64,000 nt of DNA from CAYRCU01 sp964422865 (GCA_964422865.1 CAYRCU010000002.1:1-64000); one strand, 5' to 3'; shown: positions 16,803 through 26,501, numbered from the stretch's first letter. Made by a program: numbers and translations. Notes: generated by a model not told the origin, from the sequence alone.

Positions 16803-17816
16803 ATGGATCAGAAACTTCTTAGTGAAACGGCGAAATTATTGGTAACTCCAGGGAAGGGGATATTGGCGGCAGATGAGAGCTTGGGAACTATTGGAAAGAG
16901 GTTTGAAAAGATCGGAGTGGAAAATACTGAAGAAAACAGGAGAAAATGGAGAGAGATCCTTTTTTCTGCGCAGGGATTGGAAAAATTTATTAGCGGTGTT
17001 ATTTTGTTTGATGAGACTGTTTGGGCGAAAGGTGAGAATGGTGAGTTTTTACGTGATTTGCTTGTCGAAAGGGAGATGTTGATTGGTGTTAAAGTGGATG
17101 AGGGGAAAGATCCTGCGCCCGAATCTGAGCTTGAGTTTTTGACAAAAGGCCTTGATAGACTTAGTGAGAGACTGGAAAAATATAGAGCTTGCGGGGCGCG
17201 TTTTAGTAAGTGGAGATCGGTCAGTGTTATAGGAAAGGGTCTTCCAACACAGAGTGTAACTGAGAAAAATTCGAAGAGACTGGCTGAGTTTGCACGACTT
17301 AGTCAGGAGAGTGGATTGGTGCCCGTTGTTGAGGCGGAGACTCTTATGGACGGGGAACATGATATTTCTTTGTGTGAAGATGTGATGATAAAAGTTTTGA
17401 CGAGTGTGTTTAGTGAGCTTGAAAGAAAGCAGATTTATTTGCCGGGGATTCTTTTGAAGGTTAATTTTGCTGTTCCCGGGCGAAGTGGGCCTAGGGCAGA
17501 GACTGAGGAGGTTGCCAAGAGGACCTTGAGAGTTCTTAGAAAATGTGTTCCGGAAGAAGTTGCCGGAATTGTGTTTTTGAGTGGAGGGTTGAGCGCACAG
17601 AATGCTACAACTTATTTAAATGCGGTTAACAAACTTGGATCAACTTGTTTGTGGAAATTGTCGTTTTCTTTTGGCAGAGCTTTGCAGGGGCCGGCACTAT
17701 TAGCCTGGAGAGGAGAAGATGAAAATAAGTATGAAGCACAGGCTGCGCTGTTGGAAAGAGCAAGACTTAATTCACTGGCTCGATATGGGGAATATGAGGA
17801 GGAAATGGAGAAATGA
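16803..17816 (+). CDS. fbaB: Fructose-bisphosphate aldolase, class I
   Basis: Splits fructose 1,6-bisphosphate through a Schiff base. 337 residues, like the animal/plant-type class I enzyme rather than the archaeal DhnA type. Signatures are GKGILAADESLGTIGKRF, ARFSKWRSV, VEAETLMDG and GILLKVNFAVPG, where the Lys of LLK is the Schiff-base residue, then FLSGGLSAQNAT and SFSFGRALQ. It starts 62 bp after the transketolase gene and overlaps the next gene by 4 bp (ATGA). Confidence 0.95.
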   Translation: MDQKLLSETAKLLVTPGKGILAADESLGTIGKRFEKIGVENTEENRRKWREILFSAQGLEKFISGVILFDETVWAKGENGEFLRDLLVEREMLIGVKVDEGKDPAPESELEFLTKGLDRLSERLEKYRACGARFSKWRSVSVIGKGLPTQSVTEKNSKRLAEFARLSQESGLVPVVEAETLMDGEHDISLCEDVMIKVLTSVFSELERKQIYLPGILLKVNFAVPGRSGPRAETEEVAKRTLRVLRKCVPEEVAGIVFLSGGLSAQNATTYLNAVNKLGSTCLWKLSFSFGRALQGPALLAWRGEDENKYEAQAALLERARLNSLARYGEYEEEMEK

Positions 17817-18802
17817 GTGAAGTTCAACTTTTTTCTATTGGGGATACAACTTATGATACTTTTATGTCTCCGAGAGAGATGGAGACATTGTGCCGGTTAG
17901 ACAAACATGAATGTTATGTGGCTTTTTCTTTTGGGGAGAAAATTCCTGTGAGCAATCTAGAGTTTAGTGTTGGAGGAAATGCCGCAAACAATGCGGTTGG
18001 AGTGAGCCGTTTGGGTGTGAAGGTGGGTTTGGTTAGTACATTTGGGGATGATGATGTCAGTGAACAGATTAAAAAACATCTTTTGGAGGAGAAAGTGAAC
18101 CTTACTTATTCACGGGTGCAAGACGGAAGCGGCAGTAATTTTTCGACGATTATAAATTATGGTGGTGAAAGAACAATATTTACATATAGGCCTGTAAGAG
18201 AGTATGTTTTTCCGAAGGATTTACCAGGATCTGCGTGGGCGTATTTGACGAGTATGGCAGAGAACTTTGAGAGGTATTATGAAGAGGTTGTCGGGTGGGT
18301 TAAAAAATATGATGTGAAGCTTGCTTTTAACCCGGGGAGCAGGCAAGTTCGAGCAGGTGTGGAGAGAATTAAGAATGTTCTTTCTGTGACGCATGTTTTG
18401 TATGTGAATAGAAATGAGGCTGAGAGGTTGACGGGATTTGGAGACTCGAGAGGAAAAGACAAGGAACTTTTGGCAGCGGTTTGTGCGCTGGGACCTAAGA
18501 TGTCGATTGTGACCGATGGTAATTTGGGGAGCTTGGCGTATGATGGAAAGAAGTTTTATAAAGCCGGAGTGCTACCTGTGGATGCGTTTGAAAGGACCGG
18601 TGCGGGGGATGGTTTTGGGTCCGGATGTGTTGCGGCACTTATTTATGGGAAGAGCTTTAAGGAAGCTCTTTTGTGGGGTACGATAAACGGTGCGAGTGTG
18701 ATTGGGTATGTTGGAAGTCAAAAGGGACTTCTTACGAGGGACCGGATGCCTGAGTGGCTTGAGAGAGTGGAAAGTTGTAATGTGGAGGTGGAGGAAATAT
18801 AG
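17813..18802 (+). CDS. PfkB/ribokinase-family sugar kinase
   Basis: 329 residues. The GGNAANNAVGVSRLG motif at the sugar-binding site and the catalytic GAGDGFGSG (anion hole and general-base Asp) define the PfkB family. Members phosphorylate ribose, fructose, fructose phosphates, adenosine and others. In this cluster a phosphofructokinase- or ribokinase-like role would fit, but the substrate cannot be read from the sequence. It is coupled to aldolase through ATGA and lies 1 bp from the dehydrogenase gene. Confidence 0.88.
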   Translation: MSEVQLFSIGDTTYDTFMSPREMETLCRLDKHECYVAFSFGEKIPVSNLEFSVGGNAANNAVGVSRLGVKVGLVSTFGDDDVSEQIKKHLLEEKVNLTYSRVQDGSGSNFSTIINYGGERTIFTYRPVREYVFPKDLPGSAWAYLTSMAENFERYYEEVVGWVKKYDVKLAFNPGSRQVRAGVERIKNVLSVTHVLYVNRNEAERLTGFGDSRGKDKELLAAVCALGPKMSIVTDGNLGSLAYDGKKFYKAGVLPVDAFERTGAGDGFGSGCVAALIYGKSFKEALLWGTINGASVIGYVGSQKGLLTRDRMPEWLERVESCNVEVEEI

Positions 18803-18803
18803 A

Positions 18804-19793
18804 ATGATAAAAATATTTGTAACGAGAAAGATTCCCGGGGAGGCACTTAGCAGATTGGCTGGTGAGGGGCGTGAAGTAAGTGTTTCTGAGTTTGACAGAC
18901 CTTTGTCTCCTGAGGAATTGATTGAGAGGGCAAGGGGAGCTGATGGGGTATTATCGCTTCTTGTCGACAAGATTGATGGAGAGGTGATGGATGCTGTGGG
19001 GCCGCAGCTTAAGATTATTTCTAATTATGCTGTGGGATTTGATAATGTTGATGTGGAAGCTGCGACGGAACGAGGAATAGTTGTTACAAATACTCCCTCT
19101 GATGAAGTTAATGAAGCTGTGGCGGAGCACGCGTGGGCGCTTCTTATGTCGCTTGCCAGACGAGTGGTGGAAGCAGATGAAAGTACGAGGAGGGGTTCTT
19201 ATAAGGGTTGGGAGCCGGGAATATTTTTGGGAACAAGTTTGCGCAACAAAACTTTGGGGATTGTGGGGCTCGGAAGGATAGGTACTATGGTGGCAAAGAA
19301 GGCTGTGGGTTTTGAGATGAAAGTTTTGTATAACAAGAGAAGTCGAGATGAGAAAACGGAGCGGGAGCTTGGATTGGAGTTTGCAGAGCTTGGTGATTTG
19401 CTGGGGAGAAGTGATTTTGTGAGCTTGCATGTGCCGTTGACTGAGGAGACAAGACATATGATAAATAGTGAGACAATTGATCAAATGAAGGATGGTGCGT
19501 TTTTGATAAACACGGCAAGAGGAGCTGTGGTACGCGAGGCGGAACTTGTAGATGCTTTGAGGAAAGGTAAGATAGGTGCGGCCGCGCTGGATGTGTTTGA
19601 TAATGAACCTAATATTAATCCGGAGCTTATTTCTATGGAGAATGTGATATTGACGCCCCATATTGCAAGTGCGACGCGTGAAGCCAGAGATAAGATGGGG
19701 GAGCAGGCTGTCGGAGCGATTTTAGACATTTTTTCCGACAGGAAACCTGAGAATGTTGTAAATAGAGAGGTGTGGGAAAAAAGGAGAAAATAA
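18804..19793 (+). CDS. D-2-hydroxyacid dehydrogenase (glyoxylate/hydroxypyruvate reductase-like)
   Basis: 330 residues. The NAD-binding GLGRIGTMVAKKAVG is followed by the catalytic INTARGAVV (Arg), DVFDNEPNINP (Glu) and TPHIASATREAR (His) of the D-isomer-specific 2-hydroxyacid dehydrogenases. Hydroxypyruvate/glyoxylate reductase is the best guess; phosphoglycerate dehydrogenase is less likely because no ACT domain follows. The ATG at 18804 follows a good GGAGG site. It is the last gene of the carbon cluster. Confidence 0.88.
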   Translation: MIKIFVTRKIPGEALSRLAGEGREVSVSEFDRPLSPEELIERARGADGVLSLLVDKIDGEVMDAVGPQLKIISNYAVGFDNVDVEAATERGIVVTNTPSDEVNEAVAEHAWALLMSLARRVVEADESTRRGSYKGWEPGIFLGTSLRNKTLGIVGLGRIGTMVAKKAVGFEMKVLYNKRSRDEKTERELGLEFAELGDLLGRSDFVSLHVPLTEETRHMINSETIDQMKDGAFLINTARGAVVREAELVDALRKGKIGAAALDVFDNEPNINPELISMENVILTPHIASATREARDKMGEQAVGAILDIFSDRKPENVVNREVWEKRRK

Positions 19794-19817
19794 TCCTTTT
19801 TGGCACAAAATTGAAAT

Positions 19818-20792
19818 ATGGGGAGAGATGAGAGAGATGTGAGACAAAAGAAGGAGAAGCGTGAAACAAAAAGACCGTGGGGGAAGTGGGAGAGATATTT
19901 TGTTATGTTGGTGATTTTGACTACTGTTGGGGTTTCTGCGGTTTTGGGTTTAAGCGCCAGAAAATGGAAACTTCCCGGACTTCCAAGATTCAAGTTGCCC
20001 AAGATAAGCCTTGAGAGGACGTATGTTATTGATGGAGGAGGCCGAGAGATGGATTTTTCTTTACTTGAGAGCGGGGTTTTTGAAATAACTCGTGACTTGA
20101 CGGGACTTTATGCTGTGAGGTTTGTGGGTCTTAGAAGCGGGAGGGAGTGGGGATTTAATGACAGGGAGATTGTGCAGGCGGCATCGTTAATGAAACTTCC
20201 ATTGATGGCTCTTTCTTACAAGCAGGCTTTGGAGGGAGAATTAGATTTGGAGGAGACTTATGAATTAAAGGCGGCGGATAAGATAGGTGGGAGTGGAAGC
20301 ATGTATGGTGAAAAAGAGGGGAAGATTTACACGTACGGAAGACTTCTTGAGCTTATGGGAAAACAGAGTGATAATACGGCTTTTAATGTGATGCGCAAAA
20401 TGTTTGGGGACGAAATGATTCAGGAGTATATTTATGAGATTGGGATGGAGGATACTAGTGTGTCGGAAAATGAGACGACGGCATTTGATATGGGGCTTTT
20501 TTTTAGTAGGCTTTGGAGAGGTGAGTTGATTGGTGTTGAGATGCGGGATGTGATGCTTGCGAGTTTGACTGATACGGCTTTTGAGAGATGGATGAGGGCT
20601 GGAATTCCTGAGAATGTGGTTGTTTCACACAAATACGGCAGGGAAATACATGTTGTGAATGATGCCGGTATTGTGATGGCTGAGAGAGAGCCGTTTGTGC
20701 TTGTGATTATGAGTGATGGAGTGGTGGAGGCAGAGGCGGATGAGGCAATTTCCGAGCTTGCCAGGGTGGTGTGGGAGTTTCAAGAGCGGTGA
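19818..20792 (+). CDS. Membrane-anchored serine hydrolase, class A beta-lactamase-like
   Basis: 324 residues. A basic cytoplasmic N-terminus and one transmembrane helix (about 28-46) are followed by a penicillin-recognising fold: SxxK as ASLMK (S123, K126), SDN (184-186), and the KTG triad as HKYG (K272). A C-terminal helix is consistent with the Beta-lactamase2 family. The KTG-to-KYG change and membrane anchoring point to a peptidoglycan peptidase or a divergent lactamase rather than a typical secreted enzyme. It is convergent with pyrB, with 6 bp between the stop codons. Confidence 0.78.
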   Translation: MGRDERDVRQKKEKRETKRPWGKWERYFVMLVILTTVGVSAVLGLSARKWKLPGLPRFKLPKISLERTYVIDGGGREMDFSLLESGVFEITRDLTGLYAVRFVGLRSGREWGFNDREIVQAASLMKLPLMALSYKQALEGELDLEETYELKAADKIGGSGSMYGEKEGKIYTYGRLLELMGKQSDNTAFNVMRKMFGDEMIQEYIYEIGMEDTSVSENETTAFDMGLFFSRLWRGELIGVEMRDVMLASLTDTAFERWMRAGIPENVVVSHKYGREIHVVNDAGIVMAEREPFVLVIMSDGVVEAEADEAISELARVVWEFQER

Positions 20793-20798
20793 GTAGGT

Positions 20799-21893
20799 TT
20801 ATGTTTCGTCCAGAATTGCCGCCATTAGTGCCATTCTTGTGACCAGGCCATATCTCATTTGACGCATATATGCTGCTCTTGGGTCTTTATCAACTTCGCG
20901 GCTGATTTCACCGACCCGCGGTAAGGGGTGCATTATTACTGTTTTTGCTTTTGCTCTTTTAAGCTTTTGTGGGTTTATGATGTATCCTTCGACTGCTTTT
21001 TGATACGTGGTGCGGCCAACTCTTTCGGCCACTTCTGTTATATGTTGTTTTCCGGCGACTGTTGCTATTTCTTCTCCAAGTCTTTTTGCGATTTCTTCTG
21101 CGGCTTGCTTGGCGAACCATTCGCTTTGGACTCTGGTTACGTAGAGCACGTCTGTTTCTTTGAGCAGGCGATCTAATTCTCCGTTGTTTCCGATTTGTAC
21201 TTTGGCCCCTTTTTTTTCGAGGAATTCAACTATTTCGTCCGGCATTTTAAGTTCTTCTGGGGATATGAAGTTGAATTTAATGTTGCGGCCGTAGAGTACA
21301 GGCAGTTTCGCGAGAGATTTTATTGTTCTTCCGTTTAGCATATCTCCAGTTGCTGTTAATACAAGATTATCTGTTCTTTTTAGTTCCTCTCTGATTGTGT
21401 AGAGATCCAGGATGGCCTGTGTTGGGTGTTCGAGTCTACCGGATCCGGCGTTTATGATTGGTACTTTGGATACTTGTGCCGCTTCGATTGAAGAGAAGTC
21501 ATTGGGATGCCTTAGAATGATGAGGTCGGCGGCGGTTGTTTGTTCGATTGACGAGATGGTGTCGGGCAGGGATTCACCTTTTACAGCTGATGAGTATGCA
21601 CTCATTCCATGAAATGGTTCGACTCTTTGGCATCCGAGCCAGTGTGCTGCAGCCTGGAAGGAGCTAAAAGTTCTTGTACTTGGTTGGTAAAAGAGCAATG
21701 CGATGGTGTTATTTGAAAGCTCGGTTCCTTGAATTTTTTTGTTGACTCTTTCTTGCATGTGGTCAGCCAGTTCGAATAAATAGTCGAGTTGTTCGGGGTG
21801 AGTTATTTGCTCGACTGATATGAGGTCTTGTGCGAGGAAAGGATTGTCGACATGGAGTTCTTTTTCTCTTGACTTGTAAATTCTTTCACTCAT
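20799..21893 (-). CDS. pyrB: Aspartate carbamoyltransferase catalytic chain
   Basis: Condenses carbamoyl phosphate and aspartate in pyrimidine synthesis. 364 residues, longer than the usual 310. It has the carbamoyl-phosphate loop QPSTRTFSSF, KGESLPDT, the HPTQAILDLYT motif, DVLYVTRVQSEWF and MHPLPRVGEIS. The variant STRTF (for STRTR) and extra length place it among the longer bacterial forms. No pyrI, carA/B or pyrC is nearby, so it may be an isolated salvage-type acquisition or part of a scattered pathway. Confidence 0.9.
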   Translation of the reverse strand: MSERIYKSREKELHVDNPFLAQDLISVEQITHPEQLDYLFELADHMQERVNKKIQGTELSNNTIALLFYQPSTRTFSSFQAAAHWLGCQRVEPFHGMSAYSSAVKGESLPDTISSIEQTTAADLIILRHPNDFSSIEAAQVSKVPIINAGSGRLEHPTQAILDLYTIREELKRTDNLVLTATGDMLNGRTIKSLAKLPVLYGRNIKFNFISPEELKMPDEIVEFLEKKGAKVQIGNNGELDRLLKETDVLYVTRVQSEWFAKQAAEEIAKRLGEEIATVAGKQHITEVAERVGRTTYQKAVEGYIINPQKLKRAKAKTVIMHPLPRVGEISREVDKDPRAAYMRQMRYGLVTRMALMAAILDET

Positions 21894-21927
21894 AAAAAAG
21901 AGTTTTTTTGTAACTTCCTAATTGTTG

Positions 21928-21956
21928 AATTTAGTGATTTTATCTTTTAATGTCAA
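21928..21956 (-). promoter_or_regulatory. pyrB promoter
   Basis: Minus-strand TTGACA (21951-21956), 17-nt spacer, TAAATT (21928-21933). The -35 overlaps the last codons of the upstream PBP gene. The leader would be about 28 nt and includes AGGAAG far from the ATG. Confidence 0.7.
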
Positions 21957-24196
21957 GGATTCGATCTTTCTGTTGAAGCTGAAGAGGGGAGGAGTTTGGG
22001 AGGAAGGCTTATGTATTCCGGATTGCAGTGGACTGCGGGTTTATTTTCAACGAGGAACCATTCCAGGCGGGTCGGACAATTTTTACAAGGAAGAGTTCCG
22101 GTAAGAGAGCAAATCGGAATTTGTACAAGACCATCCGGGACTTTCCAGGGGTGATTAGGGCTTTGGGCGACTAATGTCGACATGATTTTATTCCAGATAG
22201 GGGAGGCTCCTGTTATTCCTGAAGCCACTCTGGCCATGGGGGAAGAGTCGTTGTTTCCGACCCACGTTGAAACAAGATAGTTTTGATTGTAGCCGATTGT
22301 TATATTGTCTTTGAGATTGTTGCTGGTTCCTGTTTTAACTGCGATTTCCGGGTGATTTGGAATGGAGAGAGTACTGTGGATTCCGAAGGCGGGAGAACGG
22401 GCCAGATTGTCACTGAGAATATCTGTAAGCATGAAGGCAACTCTTGGATCGAGGACATGCTCTTTTTTGGCAGCTTTTTGTTCGAAAAGAGTGTCTCCTT
22501 TGTGGTTTGTGATTTTTTGGATTGAAATAATTTCCGGGCGCATTCCGTAATTTGCGATGGTTGCGTAGACTCTGGAGAGATCTATCAGGCGAACGTCGCC
22601 ACCACCCAGGGTTAGGGCAAGACCGTATTGATCGGAATTTGCCCATGTTGTTATTCCCATTTTTTTGCCCAGATCGAGCATTTTTGCAACGCCGTAGCTG
22701 TTTAATACTCTTACGGCGGGGATATTTCTTGATTCTGCAAGCGCGCTTCTTAAAGTGATGTTGCCGCGAAATTTGCCATCATAATTTTTGGGTGTGTAGG
22801 GAGGTGCACCTCTTACATAGAAAGTTGTGGGAATGTCACTTAAGATGCTTGCGGGAGTATAGCCGTTTGAGAGTGCATGGGCATAGTTGATTACTTTTAT
22901 TGAACTGCCTGGTTGACGGAGTCGGAGCAGAACATTTACGTTTCCGTCGTTTTCTATGTCGAAATAATCTTTTGAACCGACCATTGCAAGGATTTCTCCG
23001 GTTTGAGTGTTTAGTACCAGAGCAGCTCCGTTTTTGACGTTGAGGTGTTGAATTTTTTCAATTTCGGATTTTACTGCTTCTTCTGCGAGTGTCTGGATTT
23101 TTAGATCCAGAGTTGTTGTCACTTCCAAGCCGCCTTGGTTGACAAGCCCTTCTCCGTATTTGTTAACAAGTGTTTCGCGGATATACATGACGAAATGCGG
23201 GGCACGAATCGGGGTTTGGTTTTTTGCAAACTTAAGCTTCTCGTTTTTTGCTTTTTCTGCGAGGTTTTTTGTTATAAATCCGTTTATTTGCATGAGGTTT
23301 ATTACTTCTTTTTGTCTTTGTATGGCTTTTTCGGGATTGTGACTGAATGGAGAGAGGCGGGTGGGGCTTTTAGGGAGGCCGGCAAGAAGAGCGGCCTCGG
23401 CCAGGGAAATATTTTTCACGCTTTTTTTGAAGTAGTATTGTGAGGCTTCTTCTATGCCGTATGTGGTTCCTCCGTAGGGGACTTCGTTGAGATACATTTC
23501 GAGGATTTCTTCTTTGGAGTATCTTTGTTCTACGAGAACTGCGAGTATGAGTTCTTTTATTTTTCTTGGAATGGTGCGCTCAGGGGAGAGGAGGGCATTT
23601 TTGACGAGTTGTTGTGTAATGGTGGAGCCTCCCTGGACCTTACCCTCTTTTGTGTACTTTAGAATGGAGCGAATGATCCCTCTTACGGAGAACCCCGGGT
23701 GGCTGAAAAATTCTGCGTCCTCGGCGGCGAGAGTTGCAAGCTGAACATGAAGGGGAACTTCTTTTAAACTCACCAGACTTCTGTTTTGATCTTTGTAAAT
23801 TTTGTAGAGCAGGTGCCCGTTTCTGTCGTAGATTTTTGTGGAGACCTCGATATTTCTGGTTGAAAGTTCATTTGGAGAAGGAAGGTTTCTTAAGAGGGTA
23901 AGCCAGATAAATGATGAGGTGATGAGAATGGTGAGAATGATGTAAATGACTTTTTTGTGTGGGTAATATTTGAATTTTGGGATGTGGATGATTGGTTTTT
24001 GAAGTGTAAGGGATGGAAATTTTAGAGTGGGCAACTTGGGAAAGGTAAATTTTAGAAAGGCGAGATTTGGGAGGGGTGGTTTGCGGAGATATTTTTTTAT
24101 TAGTTCTATTGCGATGGAGAAAGCGATAACTGAATATATGATGAGAAAGAATACAGGGCGACCGATTGCGGTGAGAATTTTTTGGAGAGATTTCAT
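21953..24196 (-). CDS. Class A penicillin-binding protein (paralogue 1)
   Basis: 747 residues. An unusually long N-terminus has a first hydrophobic segment (about 14-31), a basic Pro/Lys-rich stretch and a second helix (about 84-103). The glycosyltransferase-51 domain follows with AAEDAEFFSHPGF (catalytic Glu), QGGSTITQQLVKN and EMYLNEVPYG. The transpeptidase domain has QPGSSIKVINYA (SxxK), SDQYG and KTGTSNN. It polymerises and cross-links peptidoglycan at the membrane. It lies 78 bp downstream of its paralogue. Confidence 0.95.
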   Translation of the reverse strand: MKSLQKILTAIGRPVFFLIIYSVIAFSIAIELIKKYLRKPPLPNLAFLKFTFPKLPTLKFPSLTLQKPIIHIPKFKYYPHKKVIYIILTILITSSFIWLTLLRNLPSPNELSTRNIEVSTKIYDRNGHLLYKIYKDQNRSLVSLKEVPLHVQLATLAAEDAEFFSHPGFSVRGIIRSILKYTKEGKVQGGSTITQQLVKNALLSPERTIPRKIKELILAVLVEQRYSKEEILEMYLNEVPYGGTTYGIEEASQYYFKKSVKNISLAEAALLAGLPKSPTRLSPFSHNPEKAIQRQKEVINLMQINGFITKNLAEKAKNEKLKFAKNQTPIRAPHFVMYIRETLVNKYGEGLVNQGGLEVTTTLDLKIQTLAEEAVKSEIEKIQHLNVKNGAALVLNTQTGEILAMVGSKDYFDIENDGNVNVLLRLRQPGSSIKVINYAHALSNGYTPASILSDIPTTFYVRGAPPYTPKNYDGKFRGNITLRSALAESRNIPAVRVLNSYGVAKMLDLGKKMGITTWANSDQYGLALTLGGGDVRLIDLSRVYATIANYGMRPEIISIQKITNHKGDTLFEQKAAKKEHVLDPRVAFMLTDILSDNLARSPAFGIHSTLSIPNHPEIAVKTGTSNNLKDNITIGYNQNYLVSTWVGNNDSSPMARVASGITGASPIWNKIMSTLVAQSPNHPWKVPDGLVQIPICSLTGTLPCKNCPTRLEWFLVENKPAVHCNPEYISLPPKLLPSSASTERSNP

Positions 24197-24203
24197 GCCC
24201 TAT

Positions 24204-24212
24204 ATAATATCA
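24204..24212 (-). promoter_or_regulatory. Extended -10 giving a near-leaderless PBP mRNA
   Basis: Minus-strand TGA-TATTAT ends 7 nt before the ATG at 24196. The -35 region is poor, as expected for an extended -10 promoter. Confidence 0.5.
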
Positions 24213-24274
24213 ATATATTGAGGCTGATTGAAGTGGGAAATTTACTTTTTAGTTTAGTCTATAGTGTAAGGGAT

Positions 24275-26479
24275 TTATTGGTTCACAGGGTACTGAACGG
24301 TGGTTGGGGTTGTGGGTGGGGGACAAGTGAGACAGATGGTTGTTCCCGTTGGGTCGAAAACAACAAGGTGGTTTTGCATTTCGATGTTTTCCGGTGGAGT
24401 GTTTTTTGCTGCTTGGGTTTGGGTGGTTTTGTCGATTGCTATGTCTTGCCGGAAGGCTCCTTCTGCGGGAAGATAATTTTTGAGAAAGAATTCAAAACGC
24501 ATCGGACAATCTGTATTGTCACCCCCCGGGAGAGTGCCTGAGTTTGCACAGATGTTTTTACCTATTACGTCGGGCGGTCTTAGTGGCCATGCGTGGCCCT
24601 GATCGTCTTGGTTATAAAATCCCTCTTCGGCCTTGTTGAGTGCTTCTTTTATCACTTTGTTAAAAATTGGAGAGGCTCCCGATACTCCTGAGACGGCTCC
24701 GCTCATGGGAGAGTTGTCGTTGTTTCCTACCCATGAGACAACTACGATGTGGCCGGTGTAGCCTATTGTCCAATTATCGCGGCGATTGTTTGTTGTACCT
24801 GTTTTTACTGAAACTTCCGGGTGTCCTGTAATATTTAGGTATGAATTTGTGCCGAAGGCCTGTGCGCGGGCGTTATTGTCGTGAAGGATGTGGGAAATAA
24901 TGAAACTTGTAGCAGGATCCAGGACCCTGTCGCCGTATTCTGCATTTGTGTTTTCTTCGAAGAGCACTTTACCTTTCCAATCTTCCACTTTGAGGATTGA
25001 GATGAGGGGCTGTTTTATTCCCTGGTTTGCGAAGACTCCGAAAGCTACTGCCATGTCAAACGGGCGCACCTCGCCACCACCGAGAGTAAGGGAGAGACCG
25101 AAAGCGCTGGGATCGGTGAATGTTGTTATACCCATTGTGCGCGCAAACTCGATGAAGTTTTCCAGGCCGTTGAGCGCAAGGACGCGAACGGCGGGAATAT
25201 TGTAGGAATTGCCAAGAGCGAAGCGGACTTGAGTTGCACCATGAAACTGACCGTCGTAGTTTACCGGACAGTAGGGTTTTTGTCCCGAAACCAAAAAGCA
25301 GGTTGGGATGTCTGCGAGTGCTGTTGAGGCGGTTAATTTCCCGTCTCGGATTGCAAGTGCGTAGTTTAAAGGTTTTATGGAAGAGCCGGGTTGTCGTCGT
25401 GCGAATATGATGTTTACTTTTCCATCTTCATCTTCGGCAAAATAATCTTTTGAACCAACCATTGCAAGGATTTCTCCTGACGCGGGACGAGTGACCATGG
25501 CTGCACCGTTCCCCACATTTTGTTTGCTGAGCTTGCTGACTTCCTCTTGGACTGCTTGTTGGGTAAATTCTTGAAGCTTGAGATCCAAGGTTGTTGTGAC
25601 GCGAAGCCCTCCTCGTTCTACTACTGCCTCACCGTATTTTTCCGCCAGGGTCTCTTTTACCCAGAGAGCGAAGTGTGGTGCTTTTAAGCTTTTCGGTTTT
25701 GCAAAAACAAGCTCTTCGTTTTCTGCTTTTTGGGCTTCTTCTTTGCTGATATAGCCGTCTTCAACCATGCGCCGCAGGACGGTTTTTTGTCTGTTTTTTG
25801 CATACTCCGGATGGGCTCCGAACGGAGAGTACCGAGATGGAGCTGCGGGGAGACCTGCAAGGAGAGCTGATTCAGCTAGGGACAAATCTTTTGCACTTTT
25901 ATTGAAATATAGTTCTGAGGCGGCGCCTATGCCATATGCTGTTGAACCGTATGGAATTTGATCAAGATATGCTTGGAGTATTTTTTCTTTTGAATGTCTT
26001 GTTTCGATAAAAGCGGCGAGGACAAATTCACGAATTTTTCGACGAATTGTCCGCTCGGGGGAGAGAAGGGTGTTTTTTACGAGTTGTTGGGTGAGGGTGG
26101 ACCCTCCCTCCAATTTCTTTTTGAAAATTGTTTTGTAGGCTGCTCTTGTAATACCCGTGATGGAAAAGCCGTGGTGGCGAAAGAAATCTTTGTCTTCTAT
26201 TGCGATGGTTGCCTGCCAAACGTGGTCGGGCAGTTCTTCCAGGGGAATTGGAGTGCGCCGTTGGTCTGCGTAGATTTCGTAGATGAGATTGCCGTTTCTG
26301 TCAAAGAGCTTTGTCGAGACAGCCGGGGCGTTTCCGAACTGTGTAGGGAGAGGAATTCCCCAGAATAGCCAAAGAAACGTAAGTAACAGCCCTGCTGTGA
26401 AAAAGAGTGTTATAGCCTTTTTTCTTGTGAGTTTGTTTTTTTTGATTTTGTTGATTAGTTTTTTTAGTAAAGTTGGCAT
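24275..26479 (-). CDS. Class A penicillin-binding protein (paralogue 2)
   Basis: 734 residues: one N-terminal helix (about 24-43), a glycosyltransferase-51 domain (IEDKDFFRHHGF, EGGSTLTQQLVKN, AYLDQIPYG) and a transpeptidase domain (QPGSSIKPLNYA, KTGTTNNRRD). Its order and motifs match the paralogue downstream, so the pair probably arose by duplication. The C-terminus adds a Cys-containing tail and a Thr/Pro-rich end. TATATT lies 7 nt before the ATG, and the start codon overlaps the -35 of the divergent HEPN-like gene. Confidence 0.95.
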   Translation of the reverse strand: MPTLLKKLINKIKKNKLTRKKAITLFFTAGLLLTFLWLFWGIPLPTQFGNAPAVSTKLFDRNGNLIYEIYADQRRTPIPLEELPDHVWQATIAIEDKDFFRHHGFSITGITRAAYKTIFKKKLEGGSTLTQQLVKNTLLSPERTIRRKIREFVLAAFIETRHSKEKILQAYLDQIPYGSTAYGIGAASELYFNKSAKDLSLAESALLAGLPAAPSRYSPFGAHPEYAKNRQKTVLRRMVEDGYISKEEAQKAENEELVFAKPKSLKAPHFALWVKETLAEKYGEAVVERGGLRVTTTLDLKLQEFTQQAVQEEVSKLSKQNVGNGAAMVTRPASGEILAMVGSKDYFAEDEDGKVNIIFARRQPGSSIKPLNYALAIRDGKLTASTALADIPTCFLVSGQKPYCPVNYDGQFHGATQVRFALGNSYNIPAVRVLALNGLENFIEFARTMGITTFTDPSAFGLSLTLGGGEVRPFDMAVAFGVFANQGIKQPLISILKVEDWKGKVLFEENTNAEYGDRVLDPATSFIISHILHDNNARAQAFGTNSYLNITGHPEVSVKTGTTNNRRDNWTIGYTGHIVVVSWVGNNDNSPMSGAVSGVSGASPIFNKVIKEALNKAEEGFYNQDDQGHAWPLRPPDVIGKNICANSGTLPGGDNTDCPMRFEFFLKNYLPAEGAFRQDIAIDKTTQTQAAKNTPPENIEMQNHLVVFDPTGTTICLTCPPPTTPTTVQYPVNQ

Positions 26480-26501
26480 ATGCAGGAATATATTTTAAAC
26501 T
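26473..26501 (+). promoter_or_regulatory. Promoter giving a leaderless mRNA for the HEPN-like gene
   Basis: TTGGCA (26473-26478), 17-nt spacer, TAAACT (26496-26501), then 6 nt to the ATG at 26508. It interlocks with the divergent PBP promoter (minus-strand -10 at 26487-26492), so the two transcription units should compete. Confidence 0.7.

Noticed and set aside
19481..20002. 173-codon antisense frame over the dehydrogenase and serine hydrolase genes
   Set aside because: Both genes have clear catalytic motifs on the plus strand; the antisense frame is a composition effect.
22283..25205. Several 60-105-codon plus-strand frames over the two PBP genes
   Set aside because: Antisense to conserved penicillin-binding domains, without ribosome sites or recognisable products.
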